Positions 1 to 6,549 of a stretch of 10,083 nucleotides of DNA are shown here, in pieces. Location: contig JBCCFC010000409.1 in assembly GCA_039029935.1 (NCBI GenBank), positions 1 to 10,083 on the forward strand, given 5' to 3'. The stretch's first letter is position 1, and the number at the start of each line of letters is the position of its first letter. Under the pieces are notes generated by a model that made no database searches, was not told the DNA's origin, and was given only the letters and a program-made list of their open reading frames with translations. Made by a program: the position numbers and the translations under genes. This stretch comes from G039029935 sp039029935. Its GTDB lineage: Bacteria; Chloroflexota; Anaerolineae; Caldilineales; Caldilineaceae.

Positions 1-76
1 AAAGGAAAGAATCGCAGGTTGGCTACCAGTATCACAGATAACCAATCTGTGATACTGGTTTATATGCTCCTATGTA
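1..76 (+). repeat. Left 76-bp arm with internal hairpin
   Basis: This arm is identical to the reverse complement of 274-349. Inside it, 25-39 and 45-59 form a perfect 15-bp stem closed by a 5-nt loop (40-44). Each arm can therefore fold on its own, and the two arms can also pair with each other into a long cruciform or foldback. Confidence 0.9.
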
Positions 77-185
77 ATGAAAAATACAGCGAATAGATCG
101 GTATCAAATACACAAAAATCACTGCGGCCACCCGTAGAACATCGAACGAGTGTGAGTGTATTGAATACACACATCTCCGTCTATT

Positions 186-196
186 TGTGATATAAT
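186..196 (+). promoter_or_regulatory. Extended -10 promoter candidate in the element core
   Basis: TGTGATATAAT contains a consensus -10 (TATAAT, 191-196) preceded by the extended TGn motif (188-190). No good -35 lies 17 bp upstream. The identical 11-mer recurs at 517-527. Transcription would run rightwards through the short reading frame at 250 and into the right arm. Confidence 0.3.
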
Positions 197-273
197 CAAA
201 GCTGTCTAACTCGATTGTATCTATCATAACCATTGGAAGAAGAAATTTCATGGCAGAATCACAACAAAGCGAA

Positions 274-349
274 TACATAGGAGCATATAAACCAGTATCA
301 CAGATTGGTTATCTGTGATACTGGTAGCCAACCTGCGATTCTTTCCTTT
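274..349 (-). repeat. Right 76-bp arm with internal hairpin
   Basis: Exact reverse complement of 1-76, containing the same 15-bp-stem palindrome at 291-325. Perfect identity between the arms suggests recent formation or ongoing correction by recombination or replication template switching. Base 350 is g, so the repeat would extend outward only if the base before this window is c. Confidence 0.9.
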
Positions 350-498
350 GGCCTTGACTTCGCTATAATTGGCACCAATCAGATATCACATATTTTGCTT
401 CTTCCTCGTGTAAAGGACTTCATATCAAGAGTACAATTAACGCGTTTATTTGCATGAGAACAAGTTGGAACATTTGTTTTCACTCCATATCTTTTCAC

Positions 499-527
499 TT
501 TACTTTTCTCAGGAAGTGTGATATAAT
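499..527 (+). promoter_or_regulatory. Promoter candidate P1 upstream of the membrane protein
   Basis: TTTACT (499-504), a 17-bp spacer and TATAAT (522-527), with an extended TGA immediately before the -10. Spacing and -10 are ideal and the -35 matches 4 of 6. Predicted transcription start is near 534, giving about 100 nt of leader before the ATG at 634. Confidence 0.5.
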
Positions 528-557
528 TAGACAGATTATAATTATGATTCAATGCAG

Positions 558-586
558 TTGACAATCGTTAACTATACCAATAAAAA
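558..586 (+). promoter_or_regulatory. Promoter candidate P2 upstream of the membrane protein
   Basis: A perfect TTGACA (558-563), a 17-bp spacer and TAAAAA (581-586, 4 of 6). Predicted start is near 593, leaving about 40 nt of leader. It could act together with or instead of P1. Confidence 0.4.
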
Positions 587-633
587 TAGACGAAAGCGTG
601 AAGAATAGCTGCTTATGAAGTAGCTAAACAATT

Positions 634-1706
<1,073 letters not shown>

Positions 1707-1713
1707 ATTCTAA

Positions 1714-1748
1714 AACTATCAACTTTCAACTATCAACTTTCAACTATT
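1714..1748 (+). repeat. Alternating heptamer array AACTATC/AACTTTC (5 units)
   Basis: Five consecutive 7-bp units alternate AACTATC, AACTTTC, AACTATC, AACTTTC, AACTATT, giving a 14-bp higher-order period. The array lies 8 bp after the AGTGAAT array and ends 8 bp before the gyrB Shine-Dalgarno, so most of the gene-to-gyrB spacer is heptamer repeat. Confidence 0.95.
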
Positions 1749-1770
1749 AAAAGTTTGGAGGTTTGGTTTA

Positions 1771-3723
1771 ATGGCACAAGAAAATAATGGTGCTGCTAAT
1801 TATACAGCGGAACAGATTCAAGTATTAGAGGGGTTGGAAGCGGTTCGTCGTCGCCCTGGTATGTACATTGGTGGAACGGGGGATAAGGCACTCCATCATA
1901 TGGTCTATGAAGTCGTGGATAATGGGATTGATGAGGCCATGCAGGGGCGTTGTGACCATATTACGGTAACGATTCATCCTGATGAGAGCGTTTCCGTCGG
2001 TGATAATGGGGCGGGTATTCCTGTCGGCATCCAAAAGCAGACGGGGTTGCCTGCGGTCACGGTTGTGATGACCAAACTCCACGCTGGTGGTAAGTTTGGT
2101 GGTGGTGGCTATAAGGTCTCCGGTGGTCTGCATGGCGTGGGTGTTAGTGCGGTCAATGCGCTCAGTACATGGATGGAGACCACTGTCAAACGTGATGGCA
2201 AAATCTATCGCCAGCGGTTTGAGGTTGGTGTCCCTGTGACCGATGTCGAGGTGATTGGCAAATGTGATCCTAGTGATACGGGGACCATTCAGACATTCCT
2301 GCGTGATGATACTATCTTTGATGCGACGGAATATAGCTGGGGTACGCTTGTGACGCGCTTCCGCGAAATGGCCTTCCTGACACGTGGTATCCATATCACC
2401 TTTATCGACGAACGGAAGAATCAGTCACAGCCGCGCGAGATGAACTTTTATTTTGAAGGGGGTGTCAAGTCGTTTGTCCAGTATCTCAACAAGAATCGCA
2501 ACACATTGCATGAACCAATCTATGTTGACTTACAGGTGGAGTCCACACAGGTAGAGGCGGCGATTCAATACACCGATGGCTACAGCGAATCGCTCTTTGC
2601 CTTTGCCAACGCCATCAACACACCGGACGGTGGTGTGCATTTGACAGGGTTACGTACTGCGGTTACACGCCAAGTCAATGACTACGCCAAAAAGCAAGGG
2701 TTCATCAAGGGCAATGATGACAACTTCTCTGGTGATGATACCCGCCAAGGTGTCACCGCCATTGTCAGTGTCAAAGTGCCAGAGCCACAGTTTGAGGGAC
2801 AAAATAAGCTCAAACTACTCAACAACGAAGTTCGTTATCATGTGGAGTCAGCAGTCAATGAAGCGATGGGTGAATGGCTGGGAGAGAATCCCAAGGAGGC
2901 GCGGCAGATTATTGACAAGTGTCGTACAGCCTTCCGTGCACGGGAAGCGGCGCGTAAGGCACGTGACTTGGTAATTCGCAAGAGTGCATTGGAAAGCCTG
3001 ACCTTGCCTGGTAAATTGGCAGATTGCTCCAGCCGCGACCCCAAAGAGAGTGAAATCTACATTGTGGAGGGTGACAGCGCGGGTGGTACTGCCAAGCAGG
3101 GGCGTGACCGTCGCTTCCAAGCGATTTTGCCATTGCGTGGTAAAATTCTCAACATTGAGAAGACCAGCTTGGACAAAGCACTGGCAAACAAAGAGGTGCA
3201 GGCGTTGATTACGGCGCTGGGAACCAATATTGGCGATGCATTTGATTTAAGTGGCTTGAGGTATCATAGAATTATCATTATGACGGATGCTGATGTTGAT
3301 GGGAGCCACATTCGAACGCTTCTATTAACATTGTTTTTCCGTTATATGGAACCATTGGTGGATTCAGGCCATTTGTACATCGCGCAGCCACCACTTTACC
3401 GCGTGACAGTCACTCGTCAAGAAAATGGGCGCAATCGTCGTAAGAGCGAATATGTCTATGACGATACATCGTTGATCAGACTGCGCGACGAGCTTGGTAC
3501 AGCCAATGTACGTATTGACCAACGTTACAAAGGGTTGGGCGAGATGAATGATGAGCAGCTTTGGGACACGACCATGAACCCAGAGAATCGCACGATTCTG
3601 CAAGTCAACATTTCGGATGTGACGGAGGCTGACCAGACGTTTGACATGCTGATGGGTAGCAGTGTTCCGCCTCGCCGTCGTTTTATCCAGACACACGCAA
3701 ATGAGGCGCGATTGTCAGTGTAA
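1771..3723 (+). CDS. gyrB: DNA gyrase subunit B
   Basis: ATPase subunit of DNA gyrase, which with GyrA introduces negative supercoils into DNA in the cytoplasm. The 650-residue length matches GyrB lacking the gammaproteobacterial insertion. The GHKL ATPase domain shows the catalytic Glu47 (EVVDNGIDEA), Asp78 (DNGAGIP) and a glycine-rich lid (GGKFGGGGYKVSGGLHGVG, about 106-124). The transducer carries the loop lysine Lys346, but in a QNK rather than the usual QTK context. Arg141 corresponds to the aminocoumarin-contacting Arg136 of E. coli. The TOPRIM domain has Glu433 (VEGDSAGG) and the metal-binding Asp506/508/510 (TDADVDG). The C-terminal signature RYKGLGEMN is at 585-593. The start is fixed by GGAGG at 1757-1761, nine bases before the ATG. 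ParE is the main alternative; the overall sequence favours GyrB. No dnaA, dnaN, recF or gyrA is adjacent. Confidence 0.97.
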   Translation: MAQENNGAANYTAEQIQVLEGLEAVRRRPGMYIGGTGDKALHHMVYEVVDNGIDEAMQGRCDHITVTIHPDESVSVGDNGAGIPVGIQKQTGLPAVTVVMTKLHAGGKFGGGGYKVSGGLHGVGVSAVNALSTWMETTVKRDGKIYRQRFEVGVPVTDVEVIGKCDPSDTGTIQTFLRDDTIFDATEYSWGTLVTRFREMAFLTRGIHITFIDERKNQSQPREMNFYFEGGVKSFVQYLNKNRNTLHEPIYVDLQVESTQVEAAIQYTDGYSESLFAFANAINTPDGGVHLTGLRTAVTRQVNDYAKKQGFIKGNDDNFSGDDTRQGVTAIVSVKVPEPQFEGQNKLKLLNNEVRYHVESAVNEAMGEWLGENPKEARQIIDKCRTAFRAREAARKARDLVIRKSALESLTLPGKLADCSSRDPKESEIYIVEGDSAGGTAKQGRDRRFQAILPLRGKILNIEKTSLDKALANKEVQALITALGTNIGDAFDLSGLRYHRIIIMTDADVDGSHIRTLLLTLFFRYMEPLVDSGHLYIAQPPLYRVTVTRQENGRNRRKSEYVYDDTSLIRLRDELGTANVRIDQRYKGLGEMNDEQLWDTTMNPENRTILQVNISDVTEADQTFDMLMGSSVPPRRRFIQTHANEARLSV

Positions 3724-3742
3724 TATGGAAGTTATCGTTCCA

Positions 3743-3789
3743 AAAAGACAGAAGGCCGACTTTTAACAAAAGTTGGCCTTCTGTCTTTT
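3743..3789. terminator. Bidirectional intrinsic terminator
   Basis: A 22-bp stem (3743-3764 with 3768-3789) has a 3-nt loop and a single G-U pair (3758). It begins with AAAA and ends with TTTT, so it can provide a U-tract for transcripts from either side. It lies 19 bp after the gyrB stop and directly touches the stop codon of the reverse-strand hicA fragment, as expected for a terminator shared by convergent genes. Confidence 0.9.
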
Positions 3790-3912
3790 CTATACTTCAA
3801 ATAAATCACGAGATAAACCAGATTGACGGATAATTGAACGAGGTGTACCTGACACAATGGTTCTATGATTTGGGACTGGCACTGTAATGGTTTCATCGTC
3901 TGTTTCCTTCAT
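3790..3912 (-). pseudogene. hicA: HicA-type toxin, C-terminal fragment
   Basis: A 40-residue reverse-strand frame starts at an ATG at 3912 and stops at TAG (3792-3790). It contains ITVPVPNH, then a TIVSGTPRSI segment, then IRQSGLSRDLF. This matches the C-terminal half of HicA mRNA-interferase toxins (VTVPVH...GTLRSIIRQAGLS..F pattern), which are normally about 60-85 residues and act with the HicB antitoxin. The N-terminal half with the catalytic His region (usually GSHH) is missing: upstream of this ATG the opposite strand already encodes the UROD-like remnant, and a stop closes the frame seven codons up. No hicB is visible. I infer a non-functional remnant whose original position was convergent with gyrB. 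Family match is from memory of the motif. Confidence 0.7.
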
Positions 3913-4450
3913 TCCAGCCAGTGAACTTGCCCTTCAGTGGGACACTGCTGTTGAGTTTGGAATTCTTGAAGGGGTCTTTCCCAGCCATTTGCAGGATGCA
4001 CGAACTGAAATTGCAGAGCGTCTGGTTCGGTTAGGCAATGCTGTCCCCGAAGATGTCGAACTCGGATACCATCTCTGTTATGGCGATTCTGGGCATCGTC
4101 ACTTTGTTGAGCCACAGGACACAAAATTGCTTGTAGAAGTTGCGAATGCGATTGCTGACAATCTCAATCGCCCGCTTCACTGGATACATATGCCCATACC
4201 ACGTGACCGTGATGACGAAGCATTTTTCTTGCCTCTTAAATCGTTGAATCTATCTGCTGACACAGAACTCTATATAGGATTGGTTCATATCACAGATGGG
4301 GTGGCAGGGACAGAACGCCGTATCCGCGCAGCACAAGCCGTGATATCCGACTTTGGCGTCGCAACCGAATGTGGGTTTGGTCGTCGGCCAGTGGAGACAG
4401 TCGCAGAACTGTTACAAATACACAAGACCGTTGTACAAACATTCAATTAG
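3887..4450 (+). pseudogene. UROD/MetE-like protein, 5'-truncated
   Basis: A 187-residue frame resembles the C-terminal half of proteins with the uroporphyrinogen decarboxylase/cobalamin-independent methionine synthase fold (about 350 residues when complete). Features seen are IPASELALQWDTAVEF near residues 9-24, GYHLCYGD (His62, Cys64), HWIHMPIPRDRDD (98-110), ELYIGLVHITDGVAGT (127-142) and ECGFGRRP (Cys162). The His-x-Cys and later Cys are placed like the zinc ligands of MetE-type enzymes, which is inference. Recognisable homology begins at about 3911, exactly where the antisense hicA fragment ends; residues 1-8 look like junction sequence. No convincing Shine-Dalgarno or promoter precedes the ATG. 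The remaining frame is long and intact, so truncation may be recent, or the product could still be made as a short protein. The substrate is unknown. Confidence 0.6.
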
Positions 4451-4509
4451 ATACCGAGAGGGGATTATGAGAACATTTTGTCACCATTTATGATTTGGGG
4501 AGGTTATAT

Positions 4510-4584
4510 ATGGCATTTAGTGATTATAAGAAATACACATCCACAGAGATAGAGAAATTTTTTCAACTTGTCATCAAATATTAA
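4510..4584 (+). CDS. Short ORF with strong Shine-Dalgarno, possible gene stub
   Basis: A 24-codon frame begins with MAFSDYKKY and ends at TAA. GGGGAGG (4497-4503) lies six bases before the ATG, the best ribosome-binding site in this interval. The MAFSD(F/Y)K opening resembles, from memory, the N-terminus of small hypothetical proteins found in cyanobacteria and related genomes, so this may be the surviving 5' end of a longer gene. It has no downstream continuation in frame. Whether it is translated is unknown. Confidence 0.3.
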   Translation: MAFSDYKKYTSTEIEKFFQLVIKY

Positions 4585-4590
4585 AACTTT

Positions 4591-4718
4591 TTGACAATTT
4601 AAATATACAAAAGAGTTTATACCTTCGCTCATTGTCCTTTATGAAAAAATCACAAGTCATTCTGGCTCGTAATTTTTTTATTTTCAATGGGCGTAATTGT
4701 TGGCGTACTGCAGACTCG
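4591..4718 (+). other. AT-rich debris with a broken membrane-segment frame
   Basis: This contains TTGACA at 4591-4596 without a well-spaced -10. At 4641 an ATG is followed by six A residues. In the frame one base off (4645-4779, TAA stop) the translation includes WLVIFLFSMGVIVGVLQ, a plausible membrane or signal-anchor segment, but that frame has an immediate TGA at 4642. Loss of one A would join ATG to it. It runs antisense into the end of the AAA gene. It is most likely a remnant or chance. Confidence 0.2.
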
Positions 4719-6323
4719 TTACTCGACAATCTCCACAAACAACGGCTGCACCACCACGCCCGTCACGGCATCCCGATAAGCTGTCTCCAACGACACCCGC
4801 CGCTCATCATCCATCATCTCCACAAAAAAGACCAACCAAATCTGCGCTACCTTGAGTTGGGCGGCGTACGCTGCGGCCTGAGTCAACGCTTTGCGGTATT
4901 GAACTTGATTGGCAAAACTCTTCAGTTCTAGCCAATAGTGTGTCCCGTTGTGGGTAATCAGGAGGTCGATTTTGCCGTTTCCTGTGGGGAACTCGGGGTA
5001 AACAGAGGCGTCGTAGTCGGCTAAAAATTGGGTGAGATACATATAGAAGTTGAAGTGGTAAACGGCTTCGTAGATGCGCTCGTCGGTTTTGCGGCGGGGG
5101 GCGTTACGAAAGAGTTGACGCCGATTTTGTTGTAGATACGATTCATAGAGTTGGAGCAGATTGGGGATATCCAAATGGGTTTCGGTAATGATGGTGGATA
5201 GATCGATACGGGAATCATATAAGCCTTCAAGGTCCATAAAAAGGTCGTCGGCAAAATAGTTGAAGAGGCGTTTTTGTACAAATGGGCTGGGAAACTTGAG
5301 GTAGCGTTTGTTGATGCCACTTGGCTCACGCACCAATTCACGCCCCACAACGCCATTCATATAGAGGTAATTGGTGACGGGGTTGTCATAGCGAAAGGCC
5401 AATTTTCTGTTCGTTTTGTACATAGACAAGACAGTGGGCGTGTATTGTGTCATCTTGGCTTTGGCGATGATGTTGAGGATGTTGTTGTTGGGCTGTTCAT
5501 CCAGTGCATCAGTATAGGCGGTATTAAAGTCGAACAGGGTGATTTCAGTGTCGTGGCGGTTGTGGGTCTCTGTCAGCAGTTCGCCCATCCAGCAGGTAAG
5601 TCCTGGTTGTCCCTGAAACTCATCGTAGATGCGCTCAACAACTTCAGGTAGCAGGCGCTGACCACTTTCTTGTTCATACCAGCGGAATAGGTCTTGCACT
5701 TCGGTCGCTGTCAGGTTGGGCATATGGACACTTTTCTGAACGTTGAAGGGCGAGCCGCTCGTATTCTCAATACCGAGAACGCTGCGCACACCGATGAGTG
5801 CCAGCCCGTGCAGAAGAAAGCGTTTCTCTGCGCTATTTCTGCTTATCTGGTTGGAGCGTTTGGTGTGGATGGTACGGAATTCACTGGCAAAGCGATTAAT
5901 AAAGGGGTCTTCAAGTGAGTCAAACTCATCAATGATGAGAATAACGGGTTTTGAAAAGTAAGTCGAGGTAAATAATGATGCTAGTTGTTTCCATTCGATA
6001 ACGTCAGGAAAGTCTCGCTCAAACCAATCACGCAGCCCTTGGACAAAAATATCCAAGACACTTTGCGAGTCGGTATCCTCTTTGGCTGACTGCATGGTGA
6101 TGATGCCCACTTCAAAGTCATGGTTATGCTTAATCTTCTGCATCACTTGTTGCATCGTCCACGTTTTGCCCGTTTGGCGTGGTGCCCAAACAGTGATGTA
6201 ATGACCACCCTTGTTGGGGTCATCACCGACAAGTCGGGCAGTGGCATCGTCAATTAAGGCTGTACGTGGGCTGTAAAAATGTAAGTCTGTGTCTACTGGG
6301 CCGTATGAATAAAATTTACGCAT
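4719..6323 (-). CDS. AAA-like ATPase with C-terminal PD-(D/E)XK nuclease-like domain
   Basis: A 534-residue protein in two parts. The N-terminal AAA-like ATPase has Walker A APRQTGKT (47-54), Walker B VILIIDE (127-133, Asp132/Glu133) and the family segment LTATEVQDLFRWY (204-216) followed by GQPGLTCWMGELL (238-250). The C-terminal part (about 415-500) shows EAVYHFNFYMYL, then GKIDLLI (Asp453) and YWLELKS (Glu466, Lys468), fitting the D...ExK core of the PD-(D/E)XK superfamily. Biochemical function is not established for this family; ATP-driven DNA binding or cleavage is inference. I chose the ATG at 6323 because AGGAG (6335-6331) sits seven bases upstream; the in-frame GTG at 6329 is almost on top of that site. 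It is transcribed divergently from the beta-helix gene, with about 225 bp between. No hairpin terminator is visible downstream. A truncated paralogue-like ATPase is at 9562. Confidence 0.85.
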   Translation of the reverse strand: MRKFYSYGPVDTDLHFYSPRTALIDDATARLVGDDPNKGGHYITVWAPRQTGKTWTMQQVMQKIKHNHDFEVGIITMQSAKEDTDSQSVLDIFVQGLRDWFERDFPDVIEWKQLASLFTSTYFSKPVILIIDEFDSLEDPFINRFASEFRTIHTKRSNQISRNSAEKRFLLHGLALIGVRSVLGIENTSGSPFNVQKSVHMPNLTATEVQDLFRWYEQESGQRLLPEVVERIYDEFQGQPGLTCWMGELLTETHNRHDTEITLFDFNTAYTDALDEQPNNNILNIIAKAKMTQYTPTVLSMYKTNRKLAFRYDNPVTNYLYMNGVVGRELVREPSGINKRYLKFPSPFVQKRLFNYFADDLFMDLEGLYDSRIDLSTIITETHLDIPNLLQLYESYLQQNRRQLFRNAPRRKTDERIYEAVYHFNFYMYLTQFLADYDASVYPEFPTGNGKIDLLITHNGTHYWLELKSFANQVQYRKALTQAAAYAAQLKVAQIWLVFFVEMMDDERRVSLETAYRDAVTGVVVQPLFVEIVE

Positions 6324-6380
6324 TATCACTCTCCTACAGGTTGTCGAAAATCACATGCAATCGCATCTGGTTATTTTAGC

Positions 6381-6394
6381 GTGTAAGGTGTAAG
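6381..6394 (+). repeat. GTGTAAG heptamer, two copies
   Basis: Two perfect tandem copies of GTGTAAG lie in the divergent intergenic region, in the likely leader of the AAA gene. Short, so it could be chance, but it has the same 7-bp period as three other arrays in the window. Confidence 0.5.
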
Positions 6395-6471
6395 GGTAGT
6401 GTAACAGACACTGCCAACCTTGTCAAAGCACACGAGTTCACCCCATTTCAAGGATTCAGAGATTCTTTCGC

Positions 6472-6500
6472 TGTACATACAGCTATCCATAAGGTACAAT
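6472..6500 (+). promoter_or_regulatory. Promoter candidate for the beta-helix gene
   Basis: TGTACA (6472-6477, 4 of 6), a 17-bp spacer and TACAAT (6495-6500, 5 of 6). Predicted start near 6507, with about 43 nt of leader before the ATG at 6550, which has AAGGAAG six bases upstream. Confidence 0.4.
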
Positions 6501-6549
6501 GACCGATATAGGTATGACCAGATGTTAACAACCGGAAAGGAAGCTATCA

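Larger units (their letters stand above)
1..349. mobile_element. Inverted-repeat (MITE-like) element with hairpin-bearing arms
   Basis: Positions 1-76 and 274-349 are perfect reverse complements (76 of 76 by hand alignment) around a 197-bp core. The left edge coincides with the window start, so the arm may extend further. The size, the long identical terminal arms and the lack of a transposase resemble a non-autonomous foldback or MITE-type element. The core carries an extended -10 sequence and a ribosome-binding-site/ATG pair but no substantial gene. A diverged single copy of the arm lies at 9263-9312, so the arm belongs to a dispersed repeat family. Alternatives are two REP-like units placed head to head, or a recent inverted duplication. 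A mobile origin is inference; the repeat itself is directly visible. Confidence 0.7.
350..633. other. Non-coding interval with promoters
   Basis: These 284 AT-rich bases separate the inverted-repeat element from the membrane-protein gene. I see two promoter candidates for the downstream gene (499-527 and 558-586). A reverse-strand frame at 379-564 starts with TTG, has no Shine-Dalgarno and no recognisable sequence, so I do not call it a gene. Confidence 0.6.

Noticed and set aside
60..278. 72-codon minus-strand frame in the inverted-repeat element
   Set aside because: It begins and ends inside the repeat arms, has no family resemblance, and its start lies in the arm rather than in a dedicated leader.
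379..564. 61-codon minus-strand frame
   Set aside because: It needs a TTG start, has no Shine-Dalgarno, and overlaps the promoter signals of the membrane-protein gene.
1825..2394. 189-codon minus-strand frame within gyrB
   Set aside because: It lies wholly antisense to a highly conserved gyrB region and has no recognisable protein features.
3790..4584. Complete toxin-antitoxin locus
   Set aside because: Only the C-terminal half of HicA is present, with no HicB-like frame on either side.
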